A stretch of 7,688 bases of DNA from UBA6770 sp965661115 (GTDB lineage Bacteria > Bacteroidota > Bacteroidia > Flavobacteriales_G > Salibacteraceae), in the NCBI GenBank assembly GCA_965661115.1, contig CBFICO010000115.1, forward strand, positions 1-7,688. Direction: 5' to 3'. Below, in pieces: positions 1 through 5,647 of this stretch. How positions within the stretch are numbered: position 1 is the first letter of the stretch; every line of letters starts with the position of its first letter. Made by a program: the position numbers and the translations under genes. The notes beneath the pieces were generated by a model that was not told where the DNA came from, made no database searches, and saw nothing but the letters and a program-made list of their open reading frames with translations.

Positions 1-6
1 TAATTT

Positions 7-53
7 GAGGCGAAAAGTTTATCCCAATGAGTGAAGCGATATCGGGAAGCCTC
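7..53. other. Foldable non-coding stretch, possible tail of an upstream gene
   Basis: GAGGC at 7-11 can pair with GCCTC at 49-53. Inside it, CCCAAT at 23-28 can pair with ATCGGG at 41-46 with one mismatch (A26/C43), and the palindrome CGATATCG lies at 37-44. No frame shows a recognisable protein and every short frame is cut by stops. The shape resembles structured tails I associate with the 3' ends of small GIY-YIG nuclease genes in Bacteroidota, but that link is from memory and too little sequence is present to test it. It could equally be the 3' untranslated part of an unseen gene to the left. Confidence 0.3.
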
Positions 54-81
54 ATCCAGGTCACTAAATTGATTTTTAAGA

Positions 82-112
82 AGACTCTATTTCATTGCAG
101 GGTCTTTTTTTT
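82..112 (+). terminator. Rho-independent terminator before the aminotransferase gene
   Basis: AGACTC at 82-87 pairs with GGGTCT at 100-105 (six pairs, one of them G-U) around a 12-nt loop. It is followed directly by an unbroken run of eight T at 105-112. The A-rich bases just before the stem can extend the pairing into the T run. The stem is short but the layout is classical. It probably ends transcription of a gene outside the left edge, which means the aminotransferase gene needs its own promoter in the 35 nt that follow. Confidence 0.6.
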
Positions 113-135
113 CTGTTAAATCTAAACTCCAACCT

Positions 136-143
136 TACATTTG
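136..143 (+). promoter_or_regulatory. Putative -7 promoter element for the aminotransferase gene
   Basis: TACATTTG is an exact match to the Bacteroidota -7 consensus TAnnTTTG and lies between the terminator ending at 112 and the GTG start at 148. No TTG -33 element is present at the usual spacing of about 17-23 nt; the nearest look-alike is TCTG at 112-115. If used, transcription would begin within a few bases of the start codon, so the mRNA would be leaderless or nearly so. Confidence 0.45.
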
Positions 144-147
144 CTTT

Positions 148-1320
148 GTGTTAGCAAGTACAACAAAACATCCTATAAACCTGAATATTGAGTCAGCAGA
201 AGGCTCTTATTTAATCGATGTAGAAGGTAAAAAGTATCTTGATTTTACGGCTGGCATTGCGGTAAATGCACTGGGACATACTAACCCTGAAATTGAAAAT
301 GCCATAACCAACCAATTATCAAAACATAGCCATGTAATGGTTTATGGCGAGTATCGGCAAAACGTAGTTTATAATTTTGCAAATCAACTCACCAGTATGT
401 TGCCGTCATTTTTAAATACAGTATATCCCTTAAACAGCGGAACCGAAGCTATTGAAGCAGCTTTAAAAATAGCTAAACGCCATACCAAACGAAATCAAAT
501 TTTATCCTTTACAGGTGCTTATCACGGCAATACTCATGGCAGCATGAGCGTTAGTCACAACGAAAAAAAGAAATCGAGCTTTAGACCATTACTACCAAAC
601 GTTTCTTTCCTAGAGTGGAACGATATTGATGATCTTAAAAAAATCACAGAAAAAACTGCTTGTGTAATTCTTGAAACCATCCAAGGTGATGCCGGGGTAA
701 GAGTTCCTAGTCAAGCTTTTATGAAAATGCTCCGAGAAAAATGCACAGAGACAGGGACATTGCTAATTCTCGATGAAATTCAATGTGGTTATGGCAGAAC
801 CGGTAAATTCTCTGCATTTGAGCATTTTGGTATTGTTCCCGACATTCTATGTTTGGGTAAGGCACTTGGCGCTGGTTTACCAATTGGTGCAGTTGTAAGC
901 AACCACTCTATTATGGATTGCATCACCTCTGAACCCGAACTAGGACACATTACCACATTTGGTGGAAACCCGATTGTTTGTGCTGCAGCACTTGCAGGTT
1001 TAAAAAAATACCAAAGACTTGAAAACCAATTTAATATTGAAGAAAAAGGGCGGTTAATAGAAGATTTGCTTGCTAAATATCCATTGGTAAAAGACTTTAG
1101 AAGAAAGGGACTAATGATTGGTATCGACTTACCTTCAGCGATATTGGTGGCAGAGACCATTGAGCAATGCAGAAAAAATGGTTTATTACTCTTTTGGTTT
1201 TTGAGTGTTCCTCATGGCTTTAGAATTAGCCCTCCACTTTCAATAAGCAAAATAGAGCTTGAGGCAGGCTGCAACATAATTCTATCAGCGCTGAATGAAC
1301 TGAGCAATTCATCTAATTAA
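148..1320 (+). CDS. Class III PLP-dependent aminotransferase (aspartate aminotransferase family protein)
   Basis: This 390-residue cytoplasmic enzyme belongs to the fold-type I, class III aminotransferases, the group of acetylornithine, ornithine and 4-aminobutyrate aminotransferases. Visible landmarks are SGT at 97-99 (cofactor phosphate), the aromatic-HG motif YHG at 125-127, the DEIQCGYGRTGK block with Asp209 that contacts the pyridine nitrogen, LGKALG with the Schiff-base Lys238, and TTFGGNP at 269-275. All expected catalytic residues are present and length fits the family. It matches best a clade common in Bacteroidota annotated only as 'aspartate aminotransferase family'; its amino donor and substrate are not known to me, and no arginine genes are adjacent, so argD is not assigned. 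The GTG start is chosen because the peptide from there (LASTTKHPINLNIESAEGSY) lines up with the family N-terminus and no ATG lies upstream in frame. The SGT motif is preceded by YPLN, where relatives usually have YFTN. Confidence 0.88.
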   Translation: MLASTTKHPINLNIESAEGSYLIDVEGKKYLDFTAGIAVNALGHTNPEIENAITNQLSKHSHVMVYGEYRQNVVYNFANQLTSMLPSFLNTVYPLNSGTEAIEAALKIAKRHTKRNQILSFTGAYHGNTHGSMSVSHNEKKKSSFRPLLPNVSFLEWNDIDDLKKITEKTACVILETIQGDAGVRVPSQAFMKMLREKCTETGTLLILDEIQCGYGRTGKFSAFEHFGIVPDILCLGKALGAGLPIGAVVSNHSIMDCITSEPELGHITTFGGNPIVCAAALAGLKKYQRLENQFNIEEKGRLIEDLLAKYPLVKDFRRKGLMIGIDLPSAILVAETIEQCRKNGLLLFWFLSVPHGFRISPPLSISKIELEAGCNIILSALNELSNSSN

Positions 1321-1364
1321 TTTACAGATGATACTTTAGTAATTAGCCATCTATTTCCTCTTCC

Positions 1365-1372
1365 TACTTTTA
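1365..1372 (+). promoter_or_regulatory. Weak -7-like element ahead of the mscS remnant
   Basis: TACTTTTA matches TAnnTTTG at all but the last base and lies 23 nt before the ATG at 1396. No TTG is found at -33 spacing. The 75-nt gap after the aminotransferase stop contains no terminator that I can see, so read-through from the aminotransferase gene is an equally good explanation for expression of this region. Confidence 0.25.
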
Positions 1373-1395
1373 ACCAAATTCTAACACAAAAAATT

Positions 1396-2226
1396 ATGGA
1401 AGAAATACAATTAACATCTCTCGACAAATACACCGACAAGGCTGTGGAATTAATAATGAGCTATGGCCCTAAGTTGATTCTTGCAATCATTGTTCTATTT
1501 ATGGGACTCAGAATTATTAAAGGGTTTACCAACTTACTCGCTAAGGGTTTTGAAAAAAGAAATATCGACGAAACGCTTAGGCCTTTTATCCTAAACATGG
1601 TAAATGTTTTACTGAAAGTAATGCTCTTTGTTAGTGCAGCCAGCATGATTGGTATCGAAACGACTTCATTTGTAGCAGTTATTGGAGCGGCTGGTTTAGC
1701 TGTTGGTTTGGCTTTACAGGGTACACTTGCCAACTTTGCTGGAGGAGTACTCATTCTACTTTTTAAGCCATACTAAGTAGGTGACCTCATCGATGCGTAG
1801 GGGCACTTCGGAAATGTAACGGAAATTCAAATTTTCGTTACAAAAATTGCCACTCCTGATGGTAAAATTGCAATAGTACCAAACGGTGACATTTCGAATG
1901 GAAGTTTAACCAATCTGAGCTCAAAAAATCAATTACGGGTTGATTTAACTACAGGCGTCAGCTACGATAGCAACATAAAACAAGCAAAGGAGATTCTTGA
2001 AAAAGTAATGACTGACAACCCGAAGGTTCTAAAGGACCTAGCACCTTTAGTTGCGGTAAGTGAACTTGCCGATTCGTCGGTAAACTTGGCAGTGAGACCA
2101 TGGTCTACAGTTGAAGATTATTGGGATGTTTATTTCGAAACTCTCGAAAAAGGCAAAGTCGCTCTCGATGAAGCAAACATCAGCATACCATTCCCGCAAA
2201 GAGATGTACATATGATAAAGGACTAA
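1396..2226 (+). pseudogene. mscS: MscS-type small-conductance mechanosensitive channel, disrupted by two nonsense codons
   Basis: In one continuous frame this region spells a full-length MscS homologue of about 276 residues (E. coli MscS has 286), but TAA at 1774-1776 (codon 127) and TAG at 1798-1800 (codon 135) interrupt it. Before the stops lie three membrane helices (about 27-45, 64-88, 93-124), including the pore signature with GLAVGLALQGTLANFAGG. After them, still in frame, come the beta domain with DGKIAIVPNGDISNGSLTN and the C-terminal alpha/beta vestibule ending NISIPFPQRDVHMIKD. Relatives read roughly KPYKVGDLIDAQGH where this reads KPY*VGDLIDA*GH, so a Lys (or Glu) codon became TAA and a Gln codon became TAG, each by one first-position change; no frameshift is needed. 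The intact family forms inner-membrane heptamers that vent solutes on hypo-osmotic shock. The stops fall right after the pore helix, so only a 126-residue membrane fragment is translated. The next in-frame ATG is at 2008. Recent decay, a sequencing error or suppression remain possible. Confidence 0.85.
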
Positions 2227-2247
2227 ATACATTTTATAACAAAGCAT

Positions 2248-2275
2248 AAAGAGGGGCAATTGCCCCTCTTTTTTT
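2248..2275 (+). terminator. Strong rho-independent terminator after mscS
   Basis: GAGGGGCAATTGCCCCTC at 2251-2268 is a perfect 18-nt palindrome, giving a GC-rich stem of seven pairs with an AATT loop. It is followed by seven T (2269-2275) and preceded by AAA (2248-2250), which can lengthen the stem. It starts 21 nt after the mscS stop and separates that unit from the thioesterase-zupT unit. The A run on the other side is short, so action in the reverse direction would be weaker. Confidence 0.92.
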
Positions 2276-2287
2276 GCCTTCTTTACC

Positions 2288-2295
2288 TACTTTTG
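2288..2295 (+). promoter_or_regulatory. Putative -7 promoter element for the thioesterase-zupT unit
   Basis: TACTTTTG is an exact match to TAnnTTTG, placed 13 nt after the terminator T run and 17 nt before the ATG at 2313. The nearest TTG upstream (2260-2262) is 25 nt away, slightly beyond the usual -33 spacing and inside the terminator stem. Transcription from here would start near 2300, giving a leader of about 10-15 nt and excluding the TTG start at 2274. Confidence 0.5.
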
Positions 2296-2312
2296 GCGCC
2301 TCATTTTTCGTT

Positions 2313-2699
2313 ATGGAATTATTGATGCAAAAACTCTGTATGGTGCGTGATATAGGAATTCACGGAAACCTTTTTGGTGGTACCATGTTGAGTTGGATCG
2401 ACGAAGCGGCGGGAAGTTACGCTGCTCAAATCTGCCACTCCCCTAACCTTGTAACCGTAAAAATTGAAGAAGTTGTTTTTGAAAAAGCGGTAAAAACTGG
2501 TCAGCAAATACGCATTTATGGTGAGGTAGCCAAAGTTGGAAACACCTCTATTACATTAAATATTGAAGCCAGAAAATACAACGTTTACAGCACCGAAGAA
2601 AGTGTAGTATGTCGAACTCGAATTGTTTTTGTGCGTATTGACGAAGGTGGTGACCCAATTCCAATACCTCAATTGGTAAAAAGTAGATTTAGCAAATAA
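2313..2699 (+). CDS. Hotdog-fold acyl-CoA thioesterase
   Basis: This 128-residue cytoplasmic protein belongs to the YciA/BFIT-like hotdog thioesterases, which hydrolyse acyl-CoA to free acid and CoA and assemble as multimers of hotdog pairs. The N-terminal part carries CMVRDIGIHGNLFGGTMLSWIDEAA, whose HGNLFGG (17-23) and Asp30 on the long helix correspond to the family's active site. Strands rich in NLVTVKIEEVVFEKAVKTGQ and GNTSITLNIEARKYN follow. Chain-length preference cannot be read from sequence. The frame is open back to a TTG at 2274, but that codon lies in the terminator T run and upstream of the likely promoter; ATG 2313 gives the usual short N-terminus, and ATG 2325 is a possible alternative. 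Its stop shares one base with the zupT start (TAATG), so the two genes are probably translated in a coupled way, although no shared pathway is evident. Confidence 0.88.
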   Translation: MELLMQKLCMVRDIGIHGNLFGGTMLSWIDEAAGSYAAQICHSPNLVTVKIEEVVFEKAVKTGQQIRIYGEVAKVGNTSITLNIEARKYNVYSTEESVVCRTRIVFVRIDEGGDPIPIPQLVKSRFSK

Positions 2700-3505
2700 T
2701 GAACGAAGACAACTTATTACTTGCTTTTACTTTAACCACTCTTGCCGGTTTAAGTACTGCTATAGGAGCTGGCATAGCCTTCTTTGCAAAAAAAACAGAC
2801 ACTCGTTTGCTTTCCTCGGCAATGGGTTTTTCGGCTGGAGTTATGATATACATTTCCTTTGTTGAAATGCTGGGTGAAGCATTTAAATCGGTAGGAGAAA
2901 ATGTTGGTGAACAACTTGCCGGTTGGATAGTTTGTGGAGCTTTTTTTGGCGGTATGTTGGTTACTGCGTTAATAGACAAACTTATTCCCAGCTTTGAAAA
3001 CCCTCACGAATTTCACGATTCTGACGAACCTCCAGCAGATGAACAGAAATACAAGCATTTGTATCGCATGGGAATTTTTACGGCGCTAGCGATTGGTATA
3101 CATAATTTCCCTGAAGGAATAGCAACATTTATGGGTAGTATGAAAGATGCTGGCTTGGGTATTTCAATTGCAATTGCAGTAGCAATTCATAATATTCCAG
3201 AGGGTATTGCTGTATCTACACCAATTTATTACGCCACTGGAAACAAAAAAAGAGCTTTCTTATATTCATTTGCTTCAGGACTTGCGGAACCAGTTGGGGC
3301 CTTGTTCGGTTACATTTTGCTCAGAAATTTTCTTTCTGATATGCTTATGGGGTTAGTATTCGCTTTTATAGCTGGAATAATGGTTTTTATTTCTTTTGAT
3401 CAACTCTTGCCAGCAGCGCAAAAATTTGGATCGCATCACAGAGCAATTTACGGGCTTATTGGAGGAATGGTGGTAATGGCGTTAAGCCTGCTTATAGGTG
3501 GTTAG
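2699..3505 (+). CDS. zupT: ZIP-family zinc/divalent metal transporter ZupT
   Basis: This 268-residue inner-membrane protein has the eight-helix layout of ZIP transporters of the GufA/ZupT branch, which import Zn2+ and often Fe2+, Mn2+ or Co2+. The two metal-site helices are plain: HNFPEG at 135-140 (helix IV) and HNIPEG at 164-169 (helix V), with the supporting SGLAEPVGA motif at 193-201 that holds a conserved Glu. The loop between helices III and IV (about 101-120) is rich in His, Asp and Glu (NPHEFHDSDEPPADEQ), the usual place for a metal-binding cytoplasmic loop. Length is standard (E. coli ZupT 257). ATG at 2699 overlaps the thioesterase stop by one base. At the 3' end the TAG stop overlaps the stop of the convergent membrane-protein gene, leaving no room for a terminator. 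No Zur-type operator is recognisable ahead of the unit. Confidence 0.93.
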   Translation: MNEDNLLLAFTLTTLAGLSTAIGAGIAFFAKKTDTRLLSSAMGFSAGVMIYISFVEMLGEAFKSVGENVGEQLAGWIVCGAFFGGMLVTALIDKLIPSFENPHEFHDSDEPPADEQKYKHLYRMGIFTALAIGIHNFPEGIATFMGSMKDAGLGISIAIAVAIHNIPEGIAVSTPIYYATGNKKRAFLYSFASGLAEPVGALFGYILLRNFLSDMLMGLVFAFIAGIMVFISFDQLLPAAQKFGSHHRAIYGLIGGMVVMALSLLIGG

Positions 3506-3957
3506 GCGTTAGCTGACTTCTTATTTTCTTTGGCTACAAAAGTGAAAAAGCTCAACAGGCCTCCTGCGAACATACCACCTATCGACTCTTCAAAAACTTG
3601 CCAACCTAAGTCAAATAAAATGTGAGCTAAAGTTGGGTTTGAATAAAAACTTATTCCGAAAACGAACGCAACCAAGTAGATAAACATTCCTAAAGGCGCT
3701 CCAACTGCTAATCCTTTCAAGTGCATTTTAGTATTGAAGGGTAACACTTGCGCAATAAAGGTTAATGCAAAAGAAATACAGAAATAAACTACTGCAACTA
3801 ATAGTAAAAAAGTATCCTTTGGGTAAGTAACTCTGCTCAAATCATTTAAGATTAAGCCATGCCAGGTGTAAGATAAACCGTATAAAAAAATAAAGGTGAT
3901 TATCCATGCCATAAAAAATGGCATACCTAGTTGCAGTTTTATTTTGGAGTTGCTCAT
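3502..3957 (-). CDS. Small four-helix membrane protein of unknown function
   Basis: This 151-residue protein has four predicted membrane segments at roughly 12-30, 48-71, 82-105 and 123-143, a basic tail (KENKKSANA) and a short polar N-terminus. Conspicuous residues are TWHGLILNDL at 31-40, with a His at the end of helix 1, and DLGWQVFEESIGGMFAGG at 116-133, with paired Glu at the start of helix 4. I recognise it as the sort of conserved hypothetical membrane protein seen in Bacteroidota but cannot name a family; a loose likeness to DUF1761-type proteins is not enough to assign. ATG 3957 is the natural start: it has a full -7 element 30 nt upstream and directly precedes the hydrophilic N-terminus. 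The gene runs convergently into zupT and divergently from the lipoprotein gene, so it is a single-gene unit. Confidence 0.75.
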   Translation of the reverse strand: MSNSKIKLQLGMPFFMAWIITFIFLYGLSYTWHGLILNDLSRVTYPKDTFLLLVAVVYFCISFALTFIAQVLPFNTKMHLKGLAVGAPLGMFIYLVAFVFGISFYSNPTLAHILFDLGWQVFEESIGGMFAGGLLSFFTFVAKENKKSANA

Positions 3958-3986
3958 GTAAGATTTGCTCTGTGCATTTCTTGGTG

Positions 3987-3994
3987 CAAATTTA
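3987..3994 (-). promoter_or_regulatory. Putative -7 promoter element for the minus-strand membrane-protein gene
   Basis: Read on the minus strand, TAAATTTG matches TAnnTTTG exactly. Transcription would begin around 3980, giving a leader of roughly 20-25 nt before the ATG at 3957. No TTG is seen at -33 spacing, so support rests on this one element and its position in the divergent intergenic region. Confidence 0.45.
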
Positions 3995-4019
3995 CAATTT
4001 TATACGTGTTTTAAATTTC

Positions 4020-4027
4020 TACTTTTA
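4020..4027 (+). promoter_or_regulatory. Weak -7-like element ahead of the lipoprotein gene
   Basis: TACTTTTA matches TAnnTTTG at all but the last base and ends 9 nt before the ATG at 4037, implying a very short leader. No -33 TTG is present at the right distance. The 79-nt divergent region (3958-4036) must nevertheless hold a promoter for this unit, and this is its best candidate. Confidence 0.3.
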
Positions 4028-4036
4028 CCCATTACG

Positions 4037-5647
4037 ATGTTTAAAGGTCTAAAAAGTATATTTCTAGTTGTATGCCTGCTTATTTTGGTAGGCTCTTGTA
4101 AAAAAAGAAAAGAAGGCTGGGATATAGATGCGCTAATACCAGTAATTGATAGTAAGCTTGACCTTCAACATATTTTTGAAGACGATGTAGTAAAAGCAGA
4201 TGAAAACCAACTACTCAATCTGGTGTATGAAAATGAGATTTTAAACCTAAAGCTTGCCGATGATTTTCAAATTCCGGACACCACAATCACCCAAGACAAT
4301 CCAGGTCCATCATTTAATTTGGTTTGGGCTAAAAAGAATCCTCTAATATCAGACACCAACGAATCAAAATTTGAAATTACCAATGCAAACCTTACCGAAG
4401 CTCGTATCGCTTCTGGAAAAATCAAGTTTAAGGTTAGTTCTACCATTACAGAACCTACCATTATTACGTACAATTTAAGCTCAGCTTTTAAAGATGGGAA
4501 ACAACTGATCATTACTAAAAACGCACCAGCTGGTAGTCCAAGTAATCCAGCTATAATTGAAGATGAAATTGATCTTTCGGGATATTTACTCGACCTGAGA
4601 GGCAAAGACAAGAACGATTACAATACTATATCGTATTACTTTACGGTTCGTTTCGCAGATGAACTTTTGCCAAACACAACCTACATATACAACCAAGACG
4701 ATGTAGTTTCAATCGTAAACTCCTTTGAGGCTATTCAGCCTGAATTTGTAAAAGGTGTTTTCCTAACTACAACTGAAAAGCCCGTTGAATCAGCCTCGGA
4801 TTTTGATGCTTTTTCACAAATTACTGGCGGAAGCTTAGAAGTGAAAAAAGCAAGTTTCGCCTTCAATTTTGAAAACTATATCGGAGTTGACCTACAAGGA
4901 CAAGTGAATGCATTAACCGCGATAAACACAAAAACAGGAAAAAGTCAGAAACTAACCGGTGACTTTCTAACTCAGTCATTGAACTTATCAAGGGCAAAAG
5001 AAGATTATTCCTTATATCAAATACCAATAATTCCCGGAACTGCAGAATATAAATTGGATGAATCCAATTCGAATATCACAGACTTTATTCAACTTATGCC
5101 AGACAAGGTTAATTACGATCTTGATTTCACGCTAAATCCATTAGGAAACATTTCTGGTGGAAACGATTTTTTGTTTGCTGACTATGGAATAAAAGCGTTT
5201 TTGAACATGCGCATTCCCTTAAATATTAAGGCAAACAACTTACAATTGGTTGATACCGTTGACTTTGATTTAGGTGAAGCGGATGAAGGAACGGAGTTGA
5301 TAGAGGGTGGATATATGAGAGTACATGCGGAAAACTACTATCCCTTTGAAGCAAAAATTCAGATTTACACCCTAAACGCTCAAGGTGTAATCATCGATTC
5401 GCTTATGGAGTCCAACTCTGTTATTGATGCTGGTATACCGGTAAATGGAAAAGTAGTTTCACCAACAAAATCGGTTGTTTCAGCGCCAATTAATCCAGCA
5501 AAAACAGATCTACTATACCAAGCCGAAAGGGCAATTGTAAAACTTACGTTTAATACAGTTGAAAGTGATTTTCAAGACATCTATTCTTATTATACCAGCA
5601 AGGTAGATGTAGTTGGCGACGTTAAATACAGATTAATCATTAAATAA
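4037..5647 (+). CDS. Large lipoprotein of unknown function, partner of the downstream outer membrane protein
   Basis: The 536-residue product begins with a lipoprotein signal: MFKGLK, a hydrophobic run, then the lipobox VGSC with Cys21 as the acylated residue. The mature start CKKRKEGWDIDALIPVIDSK resembles Bacteroidota envelope lipoproteins that place a Trp-Asp motif soon after the Cys. The rest is polar and looks beta-rich, with many Asn, Thr and Ser and no catalytic motif that I recognise; residues about 430-455 (ENYYPFEAKIQIYTLN) look like an Ig-like strand pair. Residues after the Cys are basic (KKRKE) and lack the paired acidic residues of the Capnocytophaga/Flavobacterium surface export signal, so I infer attachment facing the periplasm. 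The frame is open back to a TTG at 3965, but only ATG 4037 puts a proper signal peptide at the N-terminus. The stop shares one base with the next start (TAATG), so the two proteins are probably made together. Function unknown. Confidence 0.82.
   Translation: MFKGLKSIFLVVCLLILVGSCKKRKEGWDIDALIPVIDSKLDLQHIFEDDVVKADENQLLNLVYENEILNLKLADDFQIPDTTITQDNPGPSFNLVWAKKNPLISDTNESKFEITNANLTEARIASGKIKFKVSSTITEPTIITYNLSSAFKDGKQLIITKNAPAGSPSNPAIIEDEIDLSGYLLDLRGKDKNDYNTISYYFTVRFADELLPNTTYIYNQDDVVSIVNSFEAIQPEFVKGVFLTTTEKPVESASDFDAFSQITGGSLEVKKASFAFNFENYIGVDLQGQVNALTAINTKTGKSQKLTGDFLTQSLNLSRAKEDYSLYQIPIIPGTAEYKLDESNSNITDFIQLMPDKVNYDLDFTLNPLGNISGGNDFLFADYGIKAFLNMRIPLNIKANNLQLVDTVDFDLGEADEGTELIEGGYMRVHAENYYPFEAKIQIYTLNAQGVIIDSLMESNSVIDAGIPVNGKVVSPTKSVVSAPINPAKTDLLYQAERAIVKLTFNTVESDFQDIYSYYTSKVDVVGDVKYRLIIK

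Noticed and set aside
789..1160. Antisense open frame of about 120 codons over the aminotransferase
   Set aside because: It is a mirror of a strongly coding region, with no recognisable protein and no start context of its own; the same applies to the antisense frames at 1461-1754, 2689-2979 and 4267-4611.
148..1320. Naming the aminotransferase argD or rocD
   Set aside because: The catalytic core is shared by all class III enzymes, the best remembered match is an unassigned Bacteroidota clade, and no arginine or proline genes are adjacent.
1774..1800. Stop codon reassignment as the explanation for the mscS stops
   Set aside because: TAA ends most genes in the window at the expected family length and TAG ends zupT, so neither codon is read as an amino acid here as a rule.
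2008..2226. A separate 72-residue gene
   Set aside because: It is the in-frame C-terminal part of the disrupted mscS gene; the MscS similarity continues upstream of 2008 back to the second nonsense codon.
2274..2312. An upstream TTG start that would add 13 residues to the thioesterase
   Set aside because: The codon lies inside the T run of the terminator and upstream of the likely -7 element at 2288; the added residues have no counterpart in the family as I know it.
3965..4036. A TTG start that would add 24 residues to the lipoprotein
   Set aside because: It would bury the lipoprotein signal inside the chain, while ATG 4037 gives a textbook signal with the lipobox Cys at residue 21.
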